From the NCBI GenBank assembly GCA_966211335.1, contig CBIHNF010000005.1, positions 62,001 through 126,000 on the forward strand: a stretch of 64,000 nt of DNA, written 5' to 3'. A model generated the notes under the pieces. It ran no database searches. It saw nothing but the letters and a program-made list of their open reading frames with translations, and was not told the origin of the DNA. The stretch comes from JAPWJZ01 sp966211335 (GTDB lineage: Bacteria; Pseudomonadota; Alphaproteobacteria; Micavibrionales; UBA2020). This document shows, in pieces, positions 16,283-24,501 of this stretch. The position numbers and the translations under genes are program-made. Numbering within the stretch: position 1 is the stretch's first letter; every line of letters begins with the position of its first letter.

Positions 16283-17298
16283 TGGGCTTCGAGCTCGACA
16301 TGGATGATTACTGGGAAGGCAACCGCAACGACACCGTGACCGGCGAGCTGGCGGACTTCGCCGCCAGCGGCGATATGGCGCGCGTCAAAGCCGCCGTCAG
16401 CCTTGGCGCCGATGTCACCTTCGACCGCAGCTTCGCGCTGCGCAAAGCCGCCGAAAAAGGCCATACGGAGATCGCCGCCTTCCTGATCGAGAATGGCGCT
16501 GATGTGCATGTGCTCGATGACGCGCCGCTGCGCCTTGCCGTTGCCAACAACCACGGTCGCACGGTCTCGAAACTGCTGCAGCTGAAGGCGAACCCCAATG
16601 CGCTGGATGGCGATCCGCTCATCAAGGCGGCATCACGTGGCGATGAGAATATGGTGCGCGATTTGCTGGATGCCGGCGCCGACGCGAATAACAGCGATGC
16701 GCAGGCAATGCGCAAGGCAGCCTTTAACGGCTATGACACCGTCGTGCGCCTGCTGCTGCTGCGCGGGGCCGATGCCTGGGCAATGAGCGGCAGCGCGATG
16801 GAACTGGCGCAGGGCGACCGTCATGAACGCGTCATTCAGGTGCTGGCGGAAGTTATGAACCAGAAGCGCGACGGCTTTCTGGCCGCCCTTGCCGCAACGC
16901 CGGATGTAAAGGCTTTCCTGCGCGCCGATTATGCCGATACCACGGAAAGCGCCTTCGTGCGCGGCGCGAAAATGAACTGCCTCAGTCAGGTCATCAAGCG
17001 CATGAAGGAAACCGGCGATAAACTCACCTATGCGGATTTGCACGGGCTCAAGGACCGCAGCCAGCGGTCCCTCGCAACACTCGCGGCGGAACAACACCGG
17101 CTGAAGGAATTGTTTGACGTGCATCTCTGGCGCGACAATCTCGACGACCTGAAAAACGCCTGGGATAAAATCCCGCCTCAGGCGCAGAAATCATCCGGCG
17201 TCACGCCCGAGAATTTCGCCGCCCTTTCCGCCGAGCTCACCCAGCGCACCCTGAAAGAACGCGCCGGAAAATTCAAACTCAAGCCGCCGGGCGCTTAA
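16282..17298 (+). CDS. Ankyrin-repeat protein coupled to xthA
   Basis: The 338-residue protein has ankyrin repeats over residues about 20-190, with units such as GDMARVKAAVSLGADVTFD, GHTEIAAFLIENGADVHVLD and GDENMVRDLLDAGADANNSD. The remaining part is helical and ends in KERAGKFKLKPPGA. Units here lack the usual G-TPLH signature in several repeats, so they are divergent. It has no signal sequence. Its ATG overlaps the xthA stop codon by one base, so expression is tied to xthA. It is the third ankyrin gene within 5 kb; the two others are on the minus strand 2 kb away. Function is unknown. Confidence 0.88.
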   Translation: MGFELDMDDYWEGNRNDTVTGELADFAASGDMARVKAAVSLGADVTFDRSFALRKAAEKGHTEIAAFLIENGADVHVLDDAPLRLAVANNHGRTVSKLLQLKANPNALDGDPLIKAASRGDENMVRDLLDAGADANNSDAQAMRKAAFNGYDTVVRLLLLRGADAWAMSGSAMELAQGDRHERVIQVLAEVMNQKRDGFLAALAATPDVKAFLRADYADTTESAFVRGAKMNCLSQVIKRMKETGDKLTYADLHGLKDRSQRSLATLAAEQHRLKELFDVHLWRDNLDDLKNAWDKIPPQAQKSSGVTPENFAALSAELTQRTLKERAGKFKLKPPGA

Positions 17299-17299
17299 A

Positions 17300-18142
17300 T
17301 TACTTGCACCACGACTGCTTCGTGCCGCCGTCGTAAGGCTTGGCGAGGTTTTTGCGGATGAGGTTGTCGGCGACGGAGGTGCCGTCCAGCGTTTTTGCAT
17401 CCCCGAGCACGCGGCCGCCGTATTTTTCGTACTGGACGTTGAACAGCAGCACGTCCTTATCGTAGATCAGTTCCTTCGTCGCGGCGCTGGCCTTTTCGGC
17501 GAGGGCGGCTTCGGACTCGCACTTGGCGCGGCCTTTTTTCTCCGGCGTGTCGATGCCATTGACGCGGATGTCGGTCAGCACATAAGTGCCCTTCCAGATT
17601 TCCGCCATGACTTCAAACGTATCGCCGTCGACGGTTTTAATCACATGCGCGCGCACGGGGCCCGGCACAACATCGGTGCGGGGGCGCATATTGGGAATGT
17701 CGAGCGTCAGGGCGGCAGGGGCGCCGCTTGCGCCGGTCTCATCAAGGCCGTGCAGATAGACGGTCTGCCCGCGTTTCGGATTGGTGATGGCAGCGCCATT
17801 CGCATCGGTAATGGTGGCAGCATAGTGGCAGGCCTTGACGGCGGCGCTATCTCCCTTGGCGCAGACAGAGGCGAGGGTGAACTGGCCAACCCAAGTGTGC
17901 GCGCGCACGGCCAAGACGCCATCCGTGCTTTGCAGCACTTCTGCCGGCACGGCGATTGCATCTGGCGCGGTCGATACGCGTGTCGAGCCGGGGTTTTTGC
18001 CGCTGGCTTTATGCACGCTTTCGGTCTGCGCCGCGGGGCTGGCATATTCATGCTGCAGCGTGCCGATGCCGATAACGCCGCCGGCAGTAATGCCTGCAGC
18101 CAGCGTGAAGATGGTCGATAATTTGCGGATGGATAAGTCCAT
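17300..18142 (-). CDS. Exported SNase-like nuclease with an extra N-terminal domain
   Basis: The protein is about 280 residues. An N-terminal hydrophobic segment (residues about 9-30, KLSTIFTLAAGITAGGVIGI) is a signal peptide or anchor. A middle domain of about 100 residues with two cysteines is not recognised. The C-terminal part (about 165-275) is a staphylococcal-nuclease-like domain: VDGDTFEV supplies a calcium-binding Asp, DIRVNGIDTPE holds the catalytic Arg, Asp, Thr and Glu, and YGGRVLGD the second catalytic Arg. All key catalytic residues appear present. The ATG at 18142 was chosen because AGAGGG precedes it; the frame is open to 18253. The protein probably degrades DNA or RNA in the periplasm or outside the cell. 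It converges on the ankyrin gene, ending 1 base from it. Confidence 0.88.
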   Translation of the reverse strand: MDLSIRKLSTIFTLAAGITAGGVIGIGTLQHEYASPAAQTESVHKASGKNPGSTRVSTAPDAIAVPAEVLQSTDGVLAVRAHTWVGQFTLASVCAKGDSAAVKACHYAATITDANGAAITNPKRGQTVYLHGLDETGASGAPAALTLDIPNMRPRTDVVPGPVRAHVIKTVDGDTFEVMAEIWKGTYVLTDIRVNGIDTPEKKGRAKCESEAALAEKASAATKELIYDKDVLLFNVQYEKYGGRVLGDAKTLDGTSVADNLIRKNLAKPYDGGTKQSWCK

Positions 18143-18313
18143 GACAGCCCTCTTTATTAGTGCCGGCATGTTATAGAGAGTGCTTATAATTATGTCAATG
18201 ATATATAGCAGCGGATTGAAATTGCTGACGTATTTTTGCTGCTGCCTGCTCATGTATGCAGTCTAGCAATACAACTAAAAATTGTACAATAAAAAATACA
18301 ATCAATGATTGTA

Positions 18314-19261
18314 TCAGTCGTTTTTCGCTCGCGGGTGGGCGTTCATGTAAATCGCCATTAGCTGCGCGTTGTCGAAATCGGTGTAGCGCTGTGTCGTGCT
18401 GACGGAGGCATGGCCGAGCAGTTCCTGAATAGTGCGGAGGTCGCCTCCGTTCACAAGAATATGCGTTGCAAAGCTGTGGCGCAGCGCATGGGGCGTGAGG
18501 CTTTCCGGCAGGCCGAAGGCCTTGCGCAAATTCCGCAGCTGCCGTTGCGCGACACCTTGGTTGAGCCGCCCGCCGCGGGAGCCGACGAAGAGAGGCATAT
18601 CCTTATCCCAGCCGAGCGGCATGACGGCGATATATTGCTCCAGCATTTTCTCGACAATGGGGAGCACCGGCACCATGCGCTCTTTCGAGCCTTTACCAAT
18701 CACGCGCACCTCGCCGTTTTTCGGGCGGTTGCCGAAGTTGAGCTGCAGGGCTTCATCAATGCGAAGGCCGCAGCCGTAAAGCAGCGTGAAAAGCGCCTTG
18801 TCGCGCGCACCCACCCATTCCTGCACCGGCAATTCATCTGCATGCTGCAGAACTTCCTTCGCTTCTTTCGGCGGCAGGGCGCGGGGCAGGCGGCGCGGCT
18901 GCTTGGGTGTGCGGATGCTCGCGATGGCAGGGTTATGCAGATGGCCGTTTTTGTCGAGCCACTTGAGGAAATTACGCAAGGATGCGAGCGACCGTGCGCG
19001 CGTGGCGGCACCAGAGCCCTCCATCGTCTTTTTCGACAGCCAGCTGCGGAAATCGCGGATGGAAGTATCGCCTAAATCCGCCATCGACGGCGGGCGGCCC
19101 ATGTGCCGTGTAAGGAAATCAAAAAAATATTCAAGGTCGGCGCGATAGGCGCGCAGCGTGTGTTTTGAAAAACGCTTCTCCACACCCAAATACGTCACCC
19201 ACTCGGCATATTTCTGGCCAAGGTCTGGGGCGGTGGAGGAGGGGGTTTGCGGATCAGCCAT
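18314..19261 (-). CDS. xerC: Tyrosine recombinase XerC
   Basis: The 315-residue integrase-family enzyme is the chromosomal dimer-resolution recombinase. The N-terminal SAM-like core-binding domain (about residues 15-105) is followed by the catalytic domain with Arg in GCGLRIDEAL, Lys in VIGKGSKERMVP, His-x-x-Arg in TPHALRHSFATH, His in LLGHASVSTTQ and the nucleophile Tyr in QRYTDF. Its size and the clustering with a DUF484 gene and priA match the alphaproteobacterial housekeeping enzyme rather than a phage integrase. The ATG overlaps no other gene. A short AT-rich region of about 170 bases separates it from the SNase-like gene downstream. Confidence 0.95.
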   Translation of the reverse strand: MADPQTPSSTAPDLGQKYAEWVTYLGVEKRFSKHTLRAYRADLEYFFDFLTRHMGRPPSMADLGDTSIRDFRSWLSKKTMEGSGAATRARSLASLRNFLKWLDKNGHLHNPAIASIRTPKQPRRLPRALPPKEAKEVLQHADELPVQEWVGARDKALFTLLYGCGLRIDEALQLNFGNRPKNGEVRVIGKGSKERMVPVLPIVEKMLEQYIAVMPLGWDKDMPLFVGSRGGRLNQGVAQRQLRNLRKAFGLPESLTPHALRHSFATHILVNGGDLRTIQELLGHASVSTTQRYTDFDNAQLMAIYMNAHPRAKND

Positions 19262-19327
19262 ATAACTCCTGCAAGGCGAAGGTGCCTTCCAGCAGATTCT
19301 AGCACGGCCTATGGTACCGGCAAGTTT

Positions 19328-19864
19328 TTACGGCTTGGGTTGCTGTTGCGGCGCGGGCGCAGCGGCGGGCAGCGCCTGCTTGATCAGGTCGTTGACGACA
19401 TATTGGTCAAGCAGCTTCGGCGCGGCGCCGATGGCGCGGAGGGAGTCGATGACGTCCGCCGCCGTCGCATCTTTCAGCTTTGGGAAGGCAGCAATCGCGG
19501 CGGGCGCACCCGGGCCGTTCAGCGTTTCTTTCAGCAGGCTTTCCAGCACATCGAACTTCGGCTGGAAGCGGTTGCGCTGCACGGTTTTGCGCCAGGCATT
19601 GACAAGCTTGTTATCGGCCAGCGGGTTGGCAACAACGCGCGGCATGAAGGCGAGGCCGTAGGCGTACATGGTGAAGCTTTGCTCGTTGAAGGACTGGCTT
19701 TTCGTCAGCTTCTCCGTGCCGAACATTTTCTGCGTGACTTCATCGCGCAGCTTGTCTTTGGAGGTCACGTCGCCTTCCTTGGCGGCATGGTTCGCAATAT
19801 TCAAATTCTCCGCCCATTCGCGGATGACGTAGGTGAGATATTCAGAACTGAATTTTGCAGCCAT
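19328..19864 (-). CDS. Hypothetical protein between DUF484 and xerC
   Basis: The product is 178 residues, soluble, mainly helical, with a Pro/Gln/Ala-rich C-terminal tail (AAPAPQQQPKP). I do not recognise a family. A Shine-Dalgarno AAAGGAG lies 8 bases before the ATG, and a near-consensus promoter (TTGACA, 17 bases, TATAGT) lies immediately upstream, so it is probably strongly transcribed on its own. xerC follows 66 bases later and may be read through from this promoter. No signal peptide or membrane segment is visible. Confidence 0.82.
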   Translation of the reverse strand: MAAKFSSEYLTYVIREWAENLNIANHAAKEGDVTSKDKLRDEVTQKMFGTEKLTKSQSFNEQSFTMYAYGLAFMPRVVANPLADNKLVNAWRKTVQRNRFQPKFDVLESLLKETLNGPGAPAAIAAFPKLKDATAADVIDSLRAIGAAPKLLDQYVVNDLIKQALPAAAPAPQQQPKP

Positions 19865-19892
19865 GGTGTTGCTCCTTTAATTTGAAGCAGCG

Positions 19893-19921
19893 ACTATAGG
19901 CAGTCAAAATCTTTATGTCAA
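19893..19921 (-). promoter_or_regulatory. Near-consensus sigma-70 promoter of the hypothetical gene upstream of xerC
   Basis: On the minus strand TTGACA (19921-19916) and TATAGT (19898-19893) are exactly 17 bases apart. The -10 box ends 28 bases before the ATG, and AAAGGAG follows as ribosome-binding site. This is the best promoter match I found in the window. Confidence 0.75.
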
Positions 19922-19949
19922 AAATAATCCGCCAAGCATCTGAAAAGGC

Positions 19950-20645
19950 TTAGTTCGTCACATCCAGCCAGATGCGGAAGCAGCGCTCGATAACTTGCGC
20001 TAAAAAGCCGATCTGGTCGATGGCCTGGTCGGGCTGGAAGGCTTCGGGGTTGCGGGAGCCGAAGGCGAGGATGCCGGCGGGGGTGTTCTGGCTGATTTCA
20101 AGGCGGAGCAGGGCGTGGCTTTTCACCAAACCCGCGCCGGGGCCGAAAATATCTTCATGTCCGTTGATATTCGCCTGCAGCAACGCATCGCCGGTGCCAA
20201 GCCATTGCTTCACAAAGCCCTGCCGCGCGAAGCGGATGCCTGACTGGTTGACGAAGGGCACTTCCTTCGAAGTCGCCTCGATGACAACGTTGACGGTATC
20301 CACATCCAGCAGCACGGGCAGGTCTTGCGTCACCGTCTCGATGAACTCTTCAAACGTCTCCGCCTCCAGCACCACCAGCACCGCGGTCTGGATGCGGTTC
20401 TGGTTGTTCATATTGGCGCGGAAAGTTTCGATGAGTTCTTTCTGGATTTTATGCGCCGTGGATTTATCGGCCTTCAACCGCTCGACCAGCGCTGACTGGA
20501 AGTCGACGACGCCCTTGCCGCGGCTTGCGCCCGGCGCGGCGAGGTGTTCCAGAAGGTCGGGGTGCAGCTGGAAGAAATCCTTCTTCGCCTTCAGAAAGGC
20601 GATGACGTCTTCATCCGATAAATCTTTCACGGCAGCGGTGGTCAT
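19950..20645 (-). CDS. DUF484-family protein
   Basis: The 231-residue protein matches the DUF484 family, which resembles GAF-type sensory domains and is commonly encoded next to xerC. It starts with a helical region (DLSDEDVIAFLKAKKDFFQLHPDLL contains the typical FL-x-HPDLL segment, which precedes the family hallmark of a conserved aromatic-helical N-terminus) and continues with a coiled-coil stretch and a GAF-like beta/alpha domain with PAGILAFGSRNPEAF. The ATG at 20645 overlaps the stop of the upstream aldolase gene by 4 bases (ATGA), so I prefer it to the longer frame starting at 20681. Its biochemical role is unknown; being near xerC and priA is typical of alphaproteobacteria. Confidence 0.88.
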   Translation of the reverse strand: MTTAAVKDLSDEDVIAFLKAKKDFFQLHPDLLEHLAAPGASRGKGVVDFQSALVERLKADKSTAHKIQKELIETFRANMNNQNRIQTAVLVVLEAETFEEFIETVTQDLPVLLDVDTVNVVIEATSKEVPFVNQSGIRFARQGFVKQWLGTGDALLQANINGHEDIFGPGAGLVKSHALLRLEISQNTPAGILAFGSRNPEAFQPDQAIDQIGFLAQVIERCFRIWLDVTN

Positions 20646-21307
20646 GCCGCGTCCAGAATGGTCTGGCCGGTTTTTGCCCAATCGGCGACAAAGCCCGCGA
20701 GGCCTTTGTCGGTCAGGGGATGCGCGTAGAGCTGGCGAATAACCTTCGGCGGAATGGTCGCTACATGTGCGCCCATTTTCGCCGCCTCGACCAGATGGAT
20801 CGGGTGGCGGATGGAGGCCACCAGCACTTCCGTCTTGAAGGCGGGATAGGCTTTATAAATCTGGCAGATGTCGCGGATGAGGACCATGCCGTCCTGTCCC
20901 ACATCGTCAAGGCGGCCGACGAAGGGGGAGATATAGGCGGCCCCCGCTTTCGCGGCGAGGATGGCTTGCGCGGCGGAGAAGCAGAGCGTGACGTTCACGG
21001 GCGTGCCGGCATCCGACAACACTTTGCAGACCTTTAAACCGTCGGGCGTCAGCGGCACTTTCACCGCGACGTTCTTGGCGATTTTTGCGAGCTTCTGGCC
21101 TTCTTTCAGCATCGTCGGATAATCGGTCGCGGCAACTTCGGCCGAGACGGGGCCTTTCACGACGCCGCAGATTTCCTCGATCAGCTTCAGGAAGTTTTTG
21201 CCCGACGCTGCGATCAGGGACGGGTTGGTGGTCACGCCGTCCAGCAGGCCGGTGGAGGCTAAGTCTTTGATTTCGGCGATGTCGCCGGTGTCGACGAAGA
21301 ATTTCAT
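20642..21307 (-). CDS. fsa: Fructose-6-phosphate aldolase / transaldolase-like protein
   Basis: The 221-residue protein is a short class I aldolase of the TalC/FSA transaldolase subfamily. It begins MKFFVDTGDIAEIKDL and contains GVTTNPSLI, the Schiff-base lysine in VAVKVPLT, VNVTLCFSAAQA and SPFVGRLDD. Members interconvert fructose 6-phosphate with dihydroxyacetone and glyceraldehyde 3-phosphate, or act as transaldolases in the pentose phosphate pathway; sequence alone does not separate the two. AAAGGAAGG lies in the leader. The stop overlaps the DUF484 start by 4 bases, tying a carbon-metabolism enzyme to that gene. priA diverges from it 46 bases away. Confidence 0.94.
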   Translation of the reverse strand: MKFFVDTGDIAEIKDLASTGLLDGVTTNPSLIAASGKNFLKLIEEICGVVKGPVSAEVAATDYPTMLKEGQKLAKIAKNVAVKVPLTPDGLKVCKVLSDAGTPVNVTLCFSAAQAILAAKAGAAYISPFVGRLDDVGQDGMVLIRDICQIYKAYPAFKTEVLVASIRHPIHLVEAAKMGAHVATIPPKVIRQLYAHPLTDKGLAGFVADWAKTGQTILDAA

Positions 21308-21353
21308 GGCTAAATACCTTCCTTTTGAAGCTGCGTTATAGTACTCAAGGACT

Positions 21354-23561
21354 ATGTCTCAATCTAGCCTTTTGTCGGAAGAAAACGGTGCTTTTGCGCA
21401 GCGGCGCGCGCAGGTGCTGGTGCCCTATCCCTTATCAAGGGCTTACGACTATTTGCTGCCGGAAAATATGGTACTGCAGCCGGGGGATTATGTAAGGGTA
21501 CCGCTGGGAAAACGCGATACCATCGGCGTCGTCTGGACGCTGGATGATAATGATGATGTCGACCCCGCCAAGCTGAAACCCGTGCAGCAACGCTTTAGCT
21601 TTGATGCCATGCCGCAGGTGCATCGCCAGTTTCTGGAATGGGTGGCGCGCTATACGATGTCCGACCTTGGCTCGGTATTAAAGATGTCCTTGAGCGCGCC
21701 GGAAGCCCTGCAGCCGCCGAAAGGTGCTGCCGCCTATACGCTGCCCGAAAAAATCCCCGAGCCTTTGCCCGCCGCGCGCCGCCGCATTATTGACCTGCTT
21801 ATGGATGGCGTGCCGCGTAGAGCGGTGGATATCGCCAAACTCGTCGGCTGCAGTTCGACGCTGCTGCGCTCCATGGCTGCTGCGGGGCAATTAAAGTCGG
21901 TGTCGCTCTCCGCACCAGCGCCCTGCCGCATCGACCAGCCGCCGCCGAACCCGCTGACGTTTTCCGACAACCAGACAGCGGCGGGTGATGCCTTGCGCAA
22001 TCTTGTCGCCGACCAGAAATATTCCGCAGTGCTGCTGGATGGTGTCACCGGCTCCGGCAAGACGGAAGTGTATTTTGAAGCGGTGGCGGAAACGCTGCGC
22101 GAGGGTAAGCAGGCGCTGATCCTGCTGCCGGAAATTTCCCTCTCCGCGCAGTTCCTCGAACGCTTCGAGCGCCGCTTCGGCGTCGCCCCCGCGCTCTGGC
22201 ATTCGGAAGTGCCTTCGGCGCAGCGGCGCAATACCTGGGCGGGCGTCGCGGAGGGGAAAACCCGTGTCGTCATCGGCGCGCGCTCGGCGCTGTTCCTGCC
22301 GTACCAAGACCTCGGCCTCATCATCGTCGATGAAGAGCATGACGGCTCTTACAAGCAGGAAGAAGGCGTGCTTTACAACGCGCGTGATATGGCGATTGTG
22401 CGGGCAAGGCTCGGCAGCTTCCCCGTCGTCCTCGTCTCTGCAACGCCGTCGCTGGAGACCATGGTCAATGCCCAGCAGGGCAAATACCATTACCTGCATC
22501 TGCCGTCCCGCCATGCCGGCGCGACGATGCCGGAAATCAATATCATCAATTTAAAGCTGACGCCGCCGGAGCGTGGCCGGTTTATTGCGCCGCCGCTGCA
22601 ACAGGCTTTGGCCGAAACGCTGGCGGCGGGGGAGCAGTCGCTACTCTTCCTCAACCGGCGCGGCTATGCGCCGCTCACGCTCTGCCGTACCTGCGGTCAC
22701 CGCTTCCAGTGCCCCTCCTGTGCCGCATGGCTGGTGGAGCACAAACGCTTCTCCCGCCTGCAGTGCCACCATTGCGGCTACATGCAGCAGGTGCCGAAAA
22801 ATTGTCCCAGCTGCAACGATGAAAACAGCTTCGCCGCCTGCGGCCCCGGCGTCGAGCGTATTCAGGAAGAAGCGCAGCTGCTGTTCCCCGATGCGCGCAC
22901 GTTTATTCTGGCCAGCGACGTCATCACCAGCCCCGCCATGATCGGCGCGGCGGTGCGCGATATTGAGGAGCGTAAATACGATATTATTATTGGCACCCAG
23001 ATCATCGCCAAAGGCCACCACTTCCCCGCGCTCACCTGCGTCGGCGTGATTGATGCGGACTTGGGACTGGCGGGCGGCGATTTAAGGGCAGGGGAGCGTA
23101 CCTTCCAGCTGCTGCATCAAGTCTCCGGCCGCGCCGGTCGCGCCGCGCTCGCCGGTCGCGTGTTCCTGCAGACCTATATGCCGGAACAGGGCGTCATCCG
23201 CGCGCTTGCCAAAAACGACCGTGATGATTTTCTAAAAGTTGAATCGCGGGAGCGGGAGCGGGCGGGCATGCCCCCCTTCGGCCGCCTTGCCGCCGTTATT
23301 ATTTCCGGCCCCGACGACATCAAGCTCGACCAGTTCTGCCGCGCCCTCGCGCAAAAGGCGCCGCGCTATGACGATATCCGCGTCCTCGGCCCCGCGCCTG
23401 CGCCCATGGCCTATTTAAGGGGCAAGCACCGGCGGCGCTTTCTGGTGAAGGCGGGCAAGGCGATCCCGCTGCAAAAATACTTGGCGGAATGGCTGGGGGC
23501 GGTTAAAGTACCCTCCAGCCTGCAGATGAAGGTCGATATCGACCCGCAAAGCTTCTTCTAA
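21354..23561 (+). CDS. priA: Primosomal protein N' (replication-restart helicase PriA)
   Basis: The 735-residue superfamily 2 helicase restarts stalled replication forks. The N-terminal DNA-binding domain (VLVPYPLSRAYDYLLPE, VRVPLGKRDTIGVVW) is followed by the helicase core: Walker A GVTGSGKTEVY, DEEH box, VLVSATPSLETM, and the C-terminal helicase motifs QIIAKGHHFPALT and QVSGRAGRA. Two zinc-binding cysteine clusters occur between (CRTCGHRFQCPSC and CHHCGYMQQVPKNCPSC). The length is normal. It is monocistronic and divergent from the fsa-DUF484 pair. Confidence 0.97.
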   Translation: MSQSSLLSEENGAFAQRRAQVLVPYPLSRAYDYLLPENMVLQPGDYVRVPLGKRDTIGVVWTLDDNDDVDPAKLKPVQQRFSFDAMPQVHRQFLEWVARYTMSDLGSVLKMSLSAPEALQPPKGAAAYTLPEKIPEPLPAARRRIIDLLMDGVPRRAVDIAKLVGCSSTLLRSMAAAGQLKSVSLSAPAPCRIDQPPPNPLTFSDNQTAAGDALRNLVADQKYSAVLLDGVTGSGKTEVYFEAVAETLREGKQALILLPEISLSAQFLERFERRFGVAPALWHSEVPSAQRRNTWAGVAEGKTRVVIGARSALFLPYQDLGLIIVDEEHDGSYKQEEGVLYNARDMAIVRARLGSFPVVLVSATPSLETMVNAQQGKYHYLHLPSRHAGATMPEINIINLKLTPPERGRFIAPPLQQALAETLAAGEQSLLFLNRRGYAPLTLCRTCGHRFQCPSCAAWLVEHKRFSRLQCHHCGYMQQVPKNCPSCNDENSFAACGPGVERIQEEAQLLFPDARTFILASDVITSPAMIGAAVRDIEERKYDIIIGTQIIAKGHHFPALTCVGVIDADLGLAGGDLRAGERTFQLLHQVSGRAGRAALAGRVFLQTYMPEQGVIRALAKNDRDDFLKVESRERERAGMPPFGRLAAVIISGPDDIKLDQFCRALAQKAPRYDDIRVLGPAPAPMAYLRGKHRRRFLVKAGKAIPLQKYLAEWLGAVKVPSSLQMKVDIDPQSFF

Positions 23562-23688
23562 AGATTCGCTTTGCGGTTAAATAAGCGTTCATTTCCAGTG
23601 GGTTGATTTTTTGATTTGACAGAATACACCGTTTCCGTCATTCTATTCAACAGCTCGGGGTTAACAAATGGTTAAGGGTGAACGTTAC

Positions 23689-23928
23689 ATGCTGCACAGC
23701 TTTAAAGTCCAGATCCTGTTCACCGTCCTCCTCACCATCGGCTGCATCGCCTCGCATATCTTCGCGAGTGCCGTTCTGGCCGGTGCTTTCGCCTGCGCCC
23801 TTGCGGTAACGGTTGTTATCTCCAAAACCGGCGGCGCCGATCATCCCATCAATCTTTTCCGCCGCGCTGTCGCCGAATTCCTCTCCACGAACTTCCGCCG
23901 CCTCCGCGAAAAAGCGTCGCAGGCTTAA
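23689..23928 (+). CDS. Small membrane protein of unknown function
   Basis: The product is 79 residues from the ATG at 23689, which has AAGGGTGA 7-8 bases before it; an ATG at 23668 would add seven residues. It has two closely spaced hydrophobic segments (VQILFTVLLTIGCIASHIFA and VLAGAFACALAVTVVIS) and a basic C-terminal tail (FRRAVAEFLSTNFRRLREKA), predicting a hairpin in the inner membrane with the tail in the cytoplasm. No family is recognised. It lies alone between priA and the convergent sixA gene. A TTGACA box at 23616 could serve as -35, but the -10 is weak. Confidence 0.65.
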   Translation: MLHSFKVQILFTVLLTIGCIASHIFASAVLAGAFACALAVTVVISKTGGADHPINLFRRAVAEFLSTNFRRLREKASQA

Positions 23929-23941
23929 GTCTCCAAATCCC

Positions 23942-24442
23942 TTAAGGCATAAACACCGTTTTCAGCCGCGCTTTTTTGGGCGCGAACTGCTGCCATTTGT
24001 CGATCTCGACATCGAAGACGGCAAGGGTGCAGGGCGGGAAGCGGCCGATTTCCTGCGCCGTGGCCTTCGCCATTTTCTCTGCCATATCCTCGAAGCCGGG
24101 GTTGTGGCCGACCAGCAGCAGGCTCTCGAAACGGTCATCGGCGTTGTGGATTTCATCGGCAATCGCGTCGGGATCGGCAAGGTAGAGGCTGCGCTCGAAC
24201 CGGCTTTCAATATCGGCATCGCCATCAAAAAGAATATCAAGCACGATGCGCGCGGTTTCCCGCGTGCGGACGGAGGTGGAGCAGAGCATGAGGTCGGGCT
24301 TTAAATGCTGCTCGTGCATGAAGCCGCCACAATTTTCCGCCTCCGCCGTGCCACGGGGCGACAGCGGGCGGTCATGGTCGTCCATCGCGGGGCCGGAAGG
24401 CGCTTCGGCATGGGCGTGGCGGAGCAAATAAATCGTCTTCAT
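23942..24442 (-). CDS. sixA: SixA-like phosphohistidine phosphatase
   Basis: The 166-residue protein is a short histidine-phosphatase-family (phosphoglycerate-mutase fold) enzyme. It starts with MKTIYLLRHAHAEAP, giving the catalytic R-H-x-H motif; S-x-x-x-R-x-x-E-T-A follows in STSVRTRETA; and LLVGHNPGFED supplies the second catalytic His. The size matches SixA, which dephosphorylates phosphohistidine on Hpt domains or on the nitrogen phosphotransferase system. In this genome region an Hpt domain occurs in the MHYT kinase, but a link is speculation. It diverges from ppx. Confidence 0.92.
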   Translation of the reverse strand: MKTIYLLRHAHAEAPSGPAMDDHDRPLSPRGTAEAENCGGFMHEQHLKPDLMLCSTSVRTRETARIVLDILFDGDADIESRFERSLYLADPDAIADEIHNADDRFESLLLVGHNPGFEDMAEKMAKATAQEIGRFPPCTLAVFDVEIDKWQQFAPKKARLKTVFMP

Positions 24443-24501
24443 TTTTAAGCACTTGTCTGTTAAATGCTGATGACAGGATAACGACTTCAGGAGCGATTGT
24501 C

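Noticed and set aside
18314..19261. Phage or island integrase with an attachment site
   Set aside because: The sequence and the neighbourhood (DUF484, priA) fit chromosomal XerC; no tRNA-linked direct repeats or mobile genes are nearby.
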